Source: Mesomycoplasma ovipneumoniae ATCC 29419
GTDB lineage: Bacteria; Bacillota_I; Bacilli_A; Mycoplasmatales; Metamycoplasmataceae
NCBI RefSeq assembly: GCF_028885435.1
Contig: NZ_CP118522.1
Coordinates: 744,001-808,000 of the forward strand
DNA length: 64,000 nt
Reading direction: 5' to 3'
Shown here: positions 21,148-31,075 of the stretch, piece after piece
How positions within the stretch are numbered: the first letter of the stretch is position 1
Layout: every line of letters starts with the position of its first letter
Translations under genes and position numbers: made by a program
Notes under the pieces: model-generated
Seen by the model: only the letters and a program-made list of their open reading frames with translations
What the model was told of the DNA's origin: nothing
Databases searched by the model: none

Positions 21148-21970
21148 TCTAAATAGTTTTTTTCTACAGTTTTTACTATTTTCCTTTTTAATAATAGTAC
21201 TTATTTTTTTCCTGTTTCCATTATATTATTTAATTGTAAATGCTTCGCTGCCTAATGAATTGCAAGATAATCCTAATTTGACTTTGAAAATAGGCTCAAA
21301 TTTACTTGAAAACTTTAAAAATTCCATTAATGATAATTTTTGAATTGGAATTACCACTTCAATTTTTGTAATTATGCTCATTAATTTTTTTAGAATTCTC
21401 CTGTATTCACTAGCTTCTTTTGGACTTTGAATGGCAAAAAAACGACTGAAATTAACGTTCATTTCTCTTTTTGTAGCAATTTCTTTTATTCCAGAAATTA
21501 GCACTTATATTCCCCTTGCAAGAATTCTAAACAGCAATCAATTAGTAACAAATTCGCCAGTTTTTGCACTCACAGTTAACCAGATTTTTTCCTTTTTTAA
21601 CTTTTTTTACCTTTATAAAAGTATTAACAAAATTGACAAAAAGCAACTTTTACTTGCAAGAATTGATAATTTATCACTGTTTTTAAAGATTAAATTGATA
21701 ATTTTTCCAAAAATAAAAATTTCCTATTATTTATTAATTATTTTTACAACAATTCAAGCTTGAAACGACTTTTTATGACCAAATTACATTTTTTCAAACC
21801 GTTCATACCAGACAATTTCAACTTGATTTCAGTATTCAGGCCAAAGTAGCCTTGGATTTTTGCAAAACATTCAAGCTGCAGGCTCACTTTTTACAATAAT
21901 TGTTCCGTTGTTTTCTTATATAATTTTTTCCAAATTTATTAATAATGCAACGGCAAACAATATTAAATAG
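21131..21970 (+). CDS. ABC importer permease 2 (MalG/UgpE type)
   Basis: 279 aa, multi-pass. The N-terminal segment FLLFSFLIIVLIFFLFPLYYLIVNA and the C-terminal AWNDFLWPNYIFSNRSYQTI correspond to the conserved ends of MalG-type permeases; the latter is the family hallmark WNDFLWP. AGGAG lies 5 nt upstream of the ATG, and the gene overlaps permease 1 by 17 bp. Several Trp codons are TGA. Partner of permease 1 in the importer. Confidence 0.85.
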
Positions 21971-21979
21971 TTTTGAAAA

Positions 21980-22546
21980 ATGCAAAAAATTATTACAAAA
22001 GAAGCTGTTTTTGAATTAGAAGTCAAAAAATCTAAATTTATTTCTTATAGTTTTCTAGTAGAATCAAAGGAACACTCAGAAGCACTACTAACCAAAATTC
22101 AACAAGAAAATAAACATGCAAGTCATATTGTTTATGCAGTTTGCTTTGATTTATATAATTGTAAATTCAGTGATGCAAACGAGCCAAAAGGTTCGGCAGG
22201 GTGACAAATTTTTAACATTTTAAGAACAAAAAAAATTACTAATTCATTAATTATTGTTGTTCGCTACATGTACGGGTCCAAATTAGGGCTAGGTTTATTA
22301 CAAAATAGTTACAAAAAAGCGGCAATTGAAGTCTTAAATCTTAGTTTAGTTAGTGATTTTAAAATTTCTTATCACTATTTGTGCGAAGTTGACTTGGAAA
22401 AAATGAACTGGGTACTTCAATTAATAAAGAAAAACGGCTGTACAATCCAAAAAAAAGAATTTGGACTAAAATTAAAAATTGAATTTAAGTGCCCTTTAAA
22501 ATTAGAAGAAAGTTTTGAGCTAAATTTTAAGGAAATAGTAAAATAA
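21980..22546 (+). CDS. YigZ/IMPACT family protein
   Basis: 188 aa. The N-terminal UPF0029/IMPACT domain shows KKSKFISYSF, HASHIVYAV and the strongly conserved DANEPKGSAGWQI (Trp from TGA) followed by VVRYMYGSKLGLGLL. A short C-terminal domain of about 60 residues follows. Family members are linked to translation control or nucleic-acid binding, but no reaction is proven. It begins 9 nt after permease 2 and is probably co-transcribed. Its last ~95 bp and the following 24 bp are duplicated at 27245-27365, at the far end of an inserted composite element. Confidence 0.85.
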
Positions 22547-22570
22547 TTTGGTTGAAAAAAATTATTTTCT
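22450..22570. repeat. Left direct duplication (yigZ 3' end) of the composite element
   Basis: About 121 bp including the last ~97 bp of yigZ and the hairpin AAAATAATTT / AAATTATTTT after it. The same sequence, diverged by a few substitutions, recurs at 27245-27365. All the intervening DNA (elements 3 and 4, lipoprotein 2, ATPase stub) lies precisely between the two copies. Confidence 0.7.
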
Positions 22571-22637
22571 GAGTTTGACAGTTTGATGGAAAAAATTCAA
22601 TTTTTATTGAATACAAATATGAAAAAATACCGGTAAA

Positions 22638-23969
22638 TAAACTAGGACAAAGAAAAGTAACACTAAGGCGTTGGCTTTTTTTGTCCGATTTTAGGAGGAG
22701 GCTAACACCAAAAGTGTTAGTTTTTTAAATTTTCAAATGCAACAAAAAGGAAATACTAATGTCAAGACACTTTAAAAAAGACGAGTTTGATATGATTTAT
22801 AAAATTTACAATGAATTTGGATTAAAAAAACAATAAATTATATAAATGATATTTCGCCAGATACAAATTTTATAACCAGAGATCAACTAGTTCGAAGAAT
22901 CAAAAAAATTATTCGGTATTATAATAATGGTATGCAAGATCAATTATTAGATAAAAAGGGTGCGAGGAGAAAGCCAGGGAGTGGCAAACCTAAAAAACAA
23001 ATTGAACCCGATTGAAACGAATTTACAAAAGAAGAATTAATAGAAATAGCTAAGAGATATTACGAAACCAACAAAGATAAATCAAAATCAGGAAAACTTA
23101 GTGAAGCCAAAACACTAAATATTCCCTACAGCAAATCTGCAAAAATTTTTAATGTATGCAGACAATCAGTGGCAAAATCTAAAACTAGAGTTATAAAAGT
23201 AAAAGAGTACGAAAATGACGCAATAATTAAAAAATCCTTTCTTGATAACAAAGGTAGATATGGTCGCTTAAGGTTGAGTGCTTATATTTCTATAAAATAT
23301 AATATTTACATTCACCCTCGAACTCTTGGAAGACATTTAAAAAGATTGAATTTAGTATGTAAAATTAGAAAAAAGAAGAAAGAGCGAAATTAAGAACACC
23401 AAATTCGCACTACCGGATATTGTTAAACGCGACTACAATGATAAATTAAATAGAAATATTTTTGCTACTGATGTTACATATATAAAAGCTCCTAGAGATG
23501 TTAAGGAAAACCATGTATTTTTGTCTGTAATAATTGAGCATAAAACTAAAAAAATCAGAGATTTTAAACTATCTGTAAGCAATGATCTTGATTTAGTTAT
23601 GGATAATATAAAGACATTCAGGTCTATTGATAAAGATTTTGTTATTCATTCGGATCATGGATTTCAATACACTTCAAAAGTCTATATTGACAAAATAAAT
23701 AAAATGGGAGGAACTGTTTCGTTGTCTCGCATAGGAAATTCTTTGGATAATAGGGAGGCTGAATATTGATTTTCAATTATAAAAAGTGAATGCTTAAACG
23801 AGTTAAACTACAGTAAAATTACTTTTGAAGATCTGAAAAAATAATTGCAGATTATATATTTTGATACAACAATTATAGAATTCAATCGATTTTAAATTGA
23901 AAAACACCACAGCAATATGCTATGATGTTATAATAATATTAAACTGTTAATTTTCTTTGCCCTAGTTTA
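22638..23969 (+). mobile_element. IS3-family insertion sequence (decayed) inside element copy 3
   Basis: Terminal inverted repeats begin TAAACTAGG(A/G)CAAAGAAAA on both ends (about 23 bp, two mismatches). Comparing the uninterrupted GGTAAATCCGGG in other element copies shows that the IS split it with a 3-bp duplication AAA (22635-22637 and 23970-23972), as expected for IS3-type transposition. 1332 bp. Confidence 0.8.
22759..23933 (+). pseudogene. IS3-family transposase OrfA/OrfB, frameshifted
   Basis: OrfA begins MSRHFKKDEFDMIYKI, has an early frameshift after about 25 codons, and continues with a KKGARRKPGSGKPKK segment typical of IS150-group OrfA. OrfB shows KGRYGRLRLSAYI, the HTH_21-like part, then a frameshift near 23392. 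The rve catalytic core follows with D in FATDVTYI, D in HSDHGFQYTS and E in NREAEYWFSIIKSE. A third frameshift near 23840 precedes the characteristic YIFWYNNYRIQSILNWKTPQQY end. At least three frame breaks make autonomous transposition unlikely. Confidence 0.82.
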
Positions 23970-24129
23970 AAATCCGGGTTTTTTGCGATAAAACCTAATC
24001 TTTATTATTTTAAAATTAACCTTTTGCAAAAAAAAAAAAAATGCTTGGTCAAAAATAAAATTATGTTATAATAAACTTCACTTAAGAATAATTAATAAAT
24101 TTGGATTTTAGAATTAAGGGGAATTAATT

Positions 24130-24183
24130 ATGTTTTTTGCCATAAAAAAATCAGAAAATGCGAATTATCCATTATGTTTTTAG
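24130..24183 (+). CDS. 17-aa leader peptide inside element copy 3
   Basis: MFFAIKKSENANYPLCF, same length and position as the ORF in copy 2 with five substitutions, downstream of TATAAT (24067) and an AAGGGGA SD. Other copies have a 1-nt loss in the early T run that truncates the frame to about 4 codons. Confidence 0.3.
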   Translation: MFFAIKKSENANYPLCF

Positions 24184-24519
24184 TCATGATGGAATGCCTT
24201 AAATTTAACCGTTTAGAAATCTATAAATTTATGGCTTTTGATTATTGTTCTTTCAAAACTTCATATGTTTTTTTAGGCTTAATTTAAATAAAAATGAGTT
24301 TTCTATTTGCATTGAGTTTAAATAGTAGTTATATTTTTTTGATTTTTGTTGTTTTATCCATAAATTGATTTTGCCAGTGTTTTAAAATATGTAATTAACT
24401 TTTGCAAAAAAAGTTCAAAAAGCGCCCAAAACAGGAGACTTTTTTAAGATTATCTCATCAAACTGGGAAACCCGGGAAAATATTTAAAATCAGAATTATT
24501 TTAACAAAAAATAAAAAAT

Positions 24520-24552
24520 AAAAACTAAAAATTTTGCGAATTTTTAGTTTTT
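24520..24552 (-). terminator. Terminator of lipoprotein 2
   Basis: Same inverted repeat as behind lipoprotein 1: ACTAAAAATT / AATTTTTAGT with a TTGCG-type loop, followed by T-rich sequence on the minus strand. Confidence 0.6.
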
Positions 24553-24599
24553 ATAAACAGCAGAATTTTTACTTCTTTAAAATTCCGCTAATTTAAGTT

Positions 24600-26429
24600 T
24601 TATTGGTTAATTAATTTTAGTAATTTATCAGAACTTTCGGTTTTACTATTTTCAAATTTTGTTGATTCAATTAGTGAATCTGTAATTGTTGCAGAAATTT
24701 TTGCTTGTTTAAAATTACCATTATCACTTAGAATTTTAACTTTGGATGAATCTTCTTTAAAAGCATTAAGCATTGATTCCATTGAAATTATAACTGATCT
24801 TAAGTTTGCCATTTTTTCATACAAACTTCAGTCGATTTTTTTGGCATCTTCGCCAACTAGCTCAATACTTTTTTTGTTTTTAGATTCAAAGTCAACAATT
24901 TTATCATAGTATTCTTGATATTTTTTCTTTACTTGTTCCAATTTTTCTGCAGTTACAACCGCTTTTGTAGGAAGGAAATAACCAGTATTTTCCATTAAAT
25001 AATCAGCATTATCGACCATTATTCCGGGTTTGTCAATATCATTTTGGCCAGTAAAGAGTCATTCTAAAAATTTAATTGCTGCTTTATTAATTTTTTCTGT
25101 ATCAGTTTTAATTGGAATTAATGATGATCCTCCTGAGTTATAAACAAAAAATGGAGAATTTTTGTGTGATTTTAACGGTTGATTTGTTGCAAAGACGTCA
25201 TTAAATGTTGCAAAACCTTTGGCAAGTTCAGGTTTTTTATCCGCAAATAAATTACGGGTTGTTTGTGTGTCAATTGATTGCTTAATTCCAACTCCAGGAT
25301 CGTACCCAAAAACGGCACGATATTGAAGAATATCATGACCTCCTCATTCACCAATACCTGTTCCTTTAAAGTTTTTAAACTGAAATGCTTGTAAAATTTT
25401 GGTTTGTTGACCTACTTTTTGTTTGATTTTTTTGTTAGTATTTGTAAATTTTTCGTAAGTTTTTTTAAATTCATCTTGTAAGGATGTATCTGTTGCAATA
25501 TTAAAGGTTAAGTCCTCACCTTTTGGTTCTCAGAATTTTTTACCTGTTTTTGAAATAATGTTTTTCTGAAAACTTAGATCTGAATAGTCAATATGAAAAA
25601 TAGAAGAATTTGGTGTATTTTCATCAAGTTTTGCATCTGCTTTTATTTTTACACCGTCAATAAATTTAGTTGAAAAGTCTAATGCTTCTTCAATATTTGA
25701 AAAAGTATCTTGATTTACGTTTAAATCTTTGAAAACATCCGCAGATTTTACTTCAAGATTACTAAAAAAACTGTTTTCAGGAGTCGAGTTTCCTTTTTGA
25801 GTTGATTCTTGTGCTTTTTTATAAAATTCGGTCGACTCATCCACTTTTCCGCCACCTTTTTTTACTAAATCTAAAATAATTCGTAAATTATCAAGATTAA
25901 ATCTGAGTGAATCAACATCATTTATATTAAAAGGGATATTATAAAACTTATTTTCACCAAAATTAAATGAATTGTATTCTTTTACAATTTGATTTTTAAA
26001 TAATCCTGGATTCAATTTATCGCTTTTTATTTCTAAGAGTCGATTATGTTCTTGTAAAACACTCGCTGTTGAAGAATCTCCTAAAACAATTGACGGAAGT
26101 TGATCTGAATTTGTGTCTAGTAATTTTTTAATATTTTCAGTTGTTTGTTTTTGAGTATTTGCTTTTGACTCATCACTCAAAACAAGTCTAACTGGCGCAA
26201 AATCAGGGTCATTTTTAAACTTTTGGTTGTAATAAGGGATTAATCCTTTTTCATTTTTACCATAAACATTAAGTCCAAAAATTAATGGTCAAAAAGGACC
26301 TTGACTTGTTGTCATAACAACTTGAGTTTTTGGATCAATTGTATTCTCACTAGGTGCGCAAGCGCTCGCAATTAAGAAAGGACTTGGTGAGAGAAGTAAT
26401 AAAGGTTTGAAAAATTTTTTAAAATTCAT
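24600..26429 (-). CDS. ABC transporter solute-binding lipoprotein 2 (paralogue)
   Basis: 609 aa, close paralogue of the lipoprotein at 17.1 kb along its entire length, including the lipobox (IASAC) and the 138-bp upstream region. Differences are spread (for example ATPEKL/SSDKL near the end, ERNRL/EHNRL early). It retains an open frame with the same TGA-Trp positions and a start/SD identical to copy 1, so it is probably expressed. The divergent ATPase next to it is only a broken stub, so it would have to work with the importer at 19.1-22.0 kb or act as a surface antigen. It lies inside a composite bounded by element copies 3 and 4. Confidence 0.82.
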
Positions 26430-26566
26430 ATATTTCTCACTTTTTCTAATTTTATGAAATTTTTTTCAGAAATATTAATAATTAAATATTAGTTACTTAT
26501 AATTTTAATAAAAATAACTATATAACATTTATAAAAAAATTTTTAAAAAAGGTAAATTTTTTTAGT

Positions 26567-26792
26567 ATGAACCGCTTAACAATTGCTATTAGTATTAAAA
26601 AGCTAATATTTTCGAATGACAAAAGGTTTTCTTAAAATTAATGACCTCGAAATACCAGCAAATAATATTATTACAATTTTGGGGCATCAGGTGAAGGAAA
26701 GCCCACTTTTCTTAATATTTTAGGCAGTGTTTTACCAGTAAAGACAGGTATTGAATACCATGAAAAATTCAAAAACTTTGGGTATATAATGC
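26567..26792 (+). pseudogene. Truncated copy of the ABC ATPase 5' end
   Basis: Matches the first ~225 nt of the ATPase gene at 19071 (MNHLTIAISIK versus MNRLTIAISIK) but has several 1-3 nt deletions, including in the Walker A (GAGGAAAGCCC in place of GCAGGAAAGTCC). It ends abruptly at TATAATGC, where the poly-A tract of element copy 4 begins. In the intact gene the same spot reads ATAATGCAGAAAAAC, so the break occurred at a short A-rich match. Confidence 0.85.
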
Positions 26793-27244
26793 AAAAAAAA
26801 AAAAAAAATGTTTGGTCTAAAATAAAATTATGTTATAATAAGTTTCACTAAGAATGTATTAATAAATTTTTTGATATTGAATTAGGGAGGAATTAGTTAT
26901 GTTTTTGCCATAAAAAATCAGAAAATGCGAATTTTCCATTATATTTTTAAATATAATGTGATGCCTTAAATTTACCCGTTTAGAAATCTATAAATTTAGG
27001 GCTTTTAATTATTGTTCTTTCAAAACTTCATATGTTTTTTTAGGTTCAATGCAAATAAAAACAAGTTTTCTATTTGCATTGAGTTTAAATAGTAGTTGTA
27101 TTTTTTTATGGTTTTTGTTATTTTGTCCATAAATTGATTTTTGCCAGTGTTTTAAAATTGTAATTAATTTTTGTCAAAAAAGTTAAAAAAATGTCAAAAA
27201 CAGAGACTTTTTTGAAATTATCTCATCAAACTGGGAAACTCGGG
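26793..27244 (+). mobile_element. Dispersed TIR/promoter element, copy 4 (5' end lost at poly-A)
   Basis: Begins at an A16 tract (26793-26808) fused to the ATPase stub; the left terminal repeat and terminator block are missing. TATAAT at 26834-26839, SD GGGAGGAA, leader ORF frameshifted. A perfect 11-bp hairpin CAATGCAAATA / TATTTGCATTG lies near 27046-27080. The right end CAAACTGGGAAACTCGGG ends at 27244, immediately before the duplicated yigZ tail. It reads toward the MacB-like gene in sense orientation. Confidence 0.75.
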
Positions 27245-27365
27245 AAAAAAAGAATTTGGGCTATAATTGAAAATTGAATTTAAGTGTCCTTTAAAATTAG
27301 AAGAAATTTTTGAACTAAATTTTAAAGAAATAGTAAAATAATTTGGTTGAAAAAAATTATTTTAT
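27245..27365. repeat. Right direct duplication (yigZ 3' end relic)
   Basis: Diverged copy of 22450-22570, containing the last ~30 codons of yigZ with one frame-changing difference, plus its stop and hairpin. Not a functional gene. It marks the right boundary of the composite insertion. Confidence 0.7.
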
Positions 27366-27408
27366 ATTAAAATATACACAATATTAATAAAGCTATCTAG
27401 GTGCAAAA

Positions 27409-29709
27409 ATGATTCAAATTCGTAACATCACAAAACGACTCGGAACAAAAATAATTTTAAATAACATTAGCTTTGATATTCCAACTAATAAATTAACGTT
27501 CATTTCTGGTCAATCTGGTGTTGGAAAAACGACACTTTTGCATATTATTGCCAAGATTGCCAAAGCTGACAGCGGGCAAATTTCCTTTTTTGATAAAAAT
27601 CAACAAGTTTTAAAAAACCCAAATGTTGACATTTTTTTTCAAGATGTCAATCTTATTGAAAATATTTCAGCTATCGACAACGTTAGAATTGGGACAAGTA
27701 TTTTAGGTTATAAATTTAAGCAAGATGAATTTAGTAAAAATGCAAATTTTTTAAATCTTGACCAAAGTGTTTTTAAAACAAAAATGGAAAATCTCTCTGG
27801 TGGCGAGAAACAAAGAATCGCAATTCTTCGTTCTCTAAATCGGGGTTCAGAATTTATTTTGTTTGATGAACCAACTGCCGCCCTTGATAAAGAAAATGAA
27901 CAAATTATTTTTGAAAAAATTAAGCAAATGTCAAAAAATCACACAGTTGTGGTTATAAGCCATAATACTGAAATGATTCACAAATATGCTGATCAAATAA
28001 TTTTTTTACAAAAAGACAAGCCACCAATTATTAAAATTAATGACACTAATATAATAGAAGACCAAAATTCTGAACAAACTAGCGAAACTAAACATAAAAA
28101 AGTTGCAAAAGTAGTTCAATATAAGAATAAATTAAATATTTCGCCAATTTTTGTTATTGCTGATATTAGCAAAAAATTAACGCTTAGTATTTTAATTATA
28201 ATAGCATTTTTAGCGGCCGTCTTTTCGATTAGTTTTGCTTTTGAATTAAATCTTGGAACGGCAAAAGTTGAACGGCAGCAAAAATATACGCTCTCACTTG
28301 ACAAAAATTTAATTGAAAAAAAATCAAACGCTGCTTTTAACCAAGATGAAATTAAAAAAATTAGTGAGCTTGAATCAATCAACGCGCTTGTTGCAAATAG
28401 ACCAACGACAAATATAAATTTGCACTATGAAAATCGAAAAATTAATCTTAGAGATGTTGATCAAGTTGAAATTAATAGCTTTTTCAAAAACAGAATCGAA
28501 AATGATCTTGTTAATTTTGAAGGAAAATTCATTGAAAATGCTCGGGAAATTATCCTTTCAAAATCAGCAATTGACATACTTAAAATTGAAAATCCAATAG
28601 GAAAAACAATTCATTTAGTTTATGATTCTAATAAAGAAATTGAGGAAAATCAAAATAAAATTGAACTAAAAATTGTCGGAATTAATAATGGAATTAAAAG
28701 TTCCGTTGCTAGATTAGATACTTTTAATTTAATTAGTTTTCCATCTTTTATTAGCACTCAATCAATTAAAGATCTTGAAAATTTAGTTAAGCAAAATACA
28801 GTTGAAGAAAACAAAGAACAAAACCTTCAACTTTTTAAGGAAATTAACTCCTATATTCCTAGCGAAAATGCCCAAAGCTCCGCTCTTGAACCATTTAAAA
28901 TTCCGCTAAAAAACACAAAAGTTTTCCCGCAAAACAATCTAGAATTAATAACTGGAACATTTCCGAGAAAAGTCGATGAAATTCTACTTTCAACAACAGC
29001 AATTGATTCAAATGCTAAATATAAATTAAAAGTTGGCGATATAATTCAAACAAACTCACCTTTAAATCAAACATTTAACTTACTTGTTGTTGGAATTTTT
29101 GACTCGCCAGATTCAGAATTATATTATCACCAAGATGCCAAAGAATTTTATACCAGCTTCCAACCAGCCAATCTTACTGCTTATTTAACAACAACTGACG
29201 AACAAAACAACCTTGACTTAGAGGCAAAAAATGCTAAATTTGACCTCAGAATTACTCCACCTTCAAGCTTAATTCGTGTGATAACTAGCCAATCTTTAGC
29301 GATTATTTCGATAGTTAATAAAGTTACTTTTGCGGTGTTTATAATTTTTGTTATTATATTAATTTCGTTCATTTTAGTTTATGCCAAAACAATTTCTGAA
29401 TCAAAACAGAGAATGATTGGAATCCTAAAATCGCTTGGTGGTTCAACTTTACTAACACTTTTTTATCATACTTTAAATATTGTTTTGATATCGATCATTG
29501 TTCTAATTTTAAGTTTTGTAATTATTTTTCCGTCAATGGAATCAATTCATATTTTAATAGTTGGTAATGATTTTCCCGCCGCTTCTCAAGAAAATCTAGC
29601 CCTAATTTTATTATCGTCCTGAGCCGGACTTTCAGCTGCTTTTATTCTAATTTATGTTTTAATGTCGTTAATTACTTACAAAAAAACCACTCAACAGTTA
29701 TTAAAATAA
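27409..29709 (+). CDS. MacB-like ABC transporter: ATPase fused to FtsX-type permease
   Basis: 766 aa. Residues ~1-210 are an ABC ATPase of the LolD/MacB group (Walker A GQSGVGKTT, signature LSGGEKQRIAI, Walker B FILFDEPTAALD). A first membrane segment near residue 250 (ISPIFVIADISKKLTLSILIIIAFLAAVF) is followed by a ~370-residue extracellular domain. Three C-terminal membrane segments with an FtsX-like pattern (KQRMIGILKSLGG) complete it. Such exporters act by mechanotransmission on lipoproteins or peptides. A Trp-TGA lies at 29620. It is monocistronic, with a terminator directly after the stop. Confidence 0.85.
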
Positions 29710-29713
29710 AAAC

Positions 29714-29738
29714 GAAAGGTGTAATTGCCTTTCATTTT
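29714..29738. terminator. Terminator between the MacB-like gene and nuclease
   Basis: The stem GAAAGG-TGTAATTG-CCTTTC is followed by ATTTTTATTTC and, on the other strand, by GTTTTTATTTT, so it is bidirectional. The duplicate at 30407 lacks the left arm. This implies the original shared terminator was split away from the nuclease when element copy 5 inserted. Confidence 0.7.
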
Positions 29739-29830
29739 TATTTCTTTGACTTTTTAACGCCATAAATTGTTGAAATATCTTCTTGCCAGAACATAAATTT
29801 TCTTTTTTTGATAGATTACTAGACTTCTCC
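29717..29830. repeat. Left direct duplication (nuclease 3' end) of element copy 5
   Basis: About 114 bp matching 30407-30520, the true 3' end of the minus-strand nuclease gene (shared GGTGTAATTGCCTTTCATTT, CATAAAT.GTTGAAATATC and more). It ends exactly where the left terminal repeat of copy 5 starts, while the right copy begins exactly at its right end. Confidence 0.75.
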
Positions 29831-30406
29831 CAAGTTTCCAGTTTGATGGCAAAAATTCACTTTTAGGAATATAAATACACAAAAATACCCGTAAATTCGG
29901 GTTTTTTTACGCTAAAATCTTAATTTTTATTATTTTAAAATTAACCTTTGCAAAAAAAAAAAAAAAATATTTGGTTTAAAATAAAATTATGTTATAATAA
30001 ATCTCACTAAGAATGAATTAATAAATTTTGATATTGAATTAGGGAGGAATTAGTTATGTTTTTGCCATAAAAAAATCAGCAAATGGAAATTATCCATTAT
30101 ATTTTTAAATATGATGGAATGCCATAAATTTACCGTTTAGAAATCTTCAAATTTATGGCTTTTGATTATTGTTCTTTCAAAACTTCATATATTTTTTTAG
30201 GCTCAATGTAAGTAAAAACGAGTTTTCTATTTACATTGAGTTTAAATAGTAGTTGTATTTTTTTATGGTTTTTGTTGTTTTATCCATAAATTGATTTTTG
30301 CCAGTATTTTAAAATAGGTAATTAACTTTTGCCAAAAAAGTTAAAAACCGCCCAAAACTAAACTAGGACACTTTTTTAAGATTATCTTGTCAAACTGGGA
30401 AACTCG
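29831..30406 (+). mobile_element. Dispersed TIR/promoter element, copy 5 (complete)
   Basis: 576 bp. Left end CAAGTTTCCAGTTTGATGG, right end CAAACTGGGAAACTCG. Terminator hairpin CCCG-TAAATT-CGGG plus T7 near 29892-29912, A16 tract 29952-29967, TATAAT 29993-29998, SD GGGAGGAA, frameshifted leader ORF. The hairpin GCCATAAATTT / AAATTTATGGC is perfect, and the later hairpin reads CAATGTAAGTA / TATTTACATTG, with the C:G pair of copy 4 replaced by T:A. It points antisense into the nuclease gene. Confidence 0.8.
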
Positions 30407-30427
30407 AGGTGTAATTGCCTTTCATTT

Positions 30428-31075
30428 TTATTTCTTTAACTTTTTAAGTCCATAAATCGTTGAAATATCTTCTTTTCAAAGCATAAATTTACTTTTTTTG
30501 GCAGATTCTTGGGCTTTTAAAATTTGGTCTATTAAACTTTTATATTCAGGATAATAATAAGTTTTTTTAGGGTTTTGATATTGGGCATAACGATGAATTG
30601 CAAGACCTTCGCTAACCATTTTGATATTAATTATCTCACGCTTTTCGTTTTTTAGAACAACAATAATCCGCTCATACGGATCATGGCCAACGACTTCAAA
30701 TGAAATTCAGCGATTTAAAATTAGCTGTTCTAGACGTTTTTTGGCTATTAAACCGTGAAATTTCATAGTTTTTACGTTAATTAAACGATTTGGACGGCTA
30801 AGTTCAAGTTCGGGAGTGTCAATCCCGAAAATCCGAAAACGCATACCGTTTTTATCAGTAAAAGTGTCACCGTCATAAACACTTTTTATAAATGTTGTAT
30901 AAGTTAGACCTTGTTTAATTCGTGAATTTTTAGAAAAAATAGGTAGTTTTTTTATTGGATTTAAACCATCAGTTGGAACTATTTTTTCTGAAATAATTTC
31001 TGAAAGATAATCATAACAACTTGTAAGCGAAAAAAGTGGCAAAAATCCTGGAACTAATAGTAATTTTTTAAAAAT
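30428..31075 (-). CDS. Thermonuclease-family (SNase) surface lipoprotein nuclease
   Basis: 215 aa. The SNase core is visible: SVYDGDTFTDKNGMRFRIFGIDTPE with the Asp/Arg active-site cluster, then a region ending in VGHDPYERIIV. Trp codons from TGA include one near 30706. The N-terminus (IFKKLLLVPGFLPLFSLTSC) is a lipoprotein signal with Cys, so the enzyme is extracellular and could supply nucleotides from host DNA, as known for mycoplasma nucleases. No ATG is available; ATT at 31075 has GGGAGG 7 nt upstream and is the best start, with TTG at 31042 as alternative. It overlaps the smpB 3' end by 22 bp. Confidence 0.8.

Larger units (their letters stand above)
22571..24476 (+). mobile_element. 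Dispersed TIR/promoter element, copy 3 (interrupted by an IS)
   Basis: The left end GAGTTTGACAGTTTGATGG is at 22571-22589 and the right end CAAACTGGGAAACCCGGG ends at 24476. Without the IS at 22638-23969 the element would be about 570 bp. A14 tract at 24028-24041, TTGGTC -35, TATAAT at 24067-24072, SD AAGGGGA and an intact 17-codon leader ORF. The hairpin at 24168-24191 carries a compensatory pair change against copy 2. It points into the 3' end of lipoprotein 2. Confidence 0.8.

Noticed and set aside
30359-30370. TAAACTAGGACA in element copy 5, identical to the tip of the IS at 22638
   Set aside because: Looked like an excision scar, but a simple duplication of AAACT in AAAACTAAACTAGGAC explains it; other copies have (C/A)GGACAC at the same place and no other IS sequence is present.
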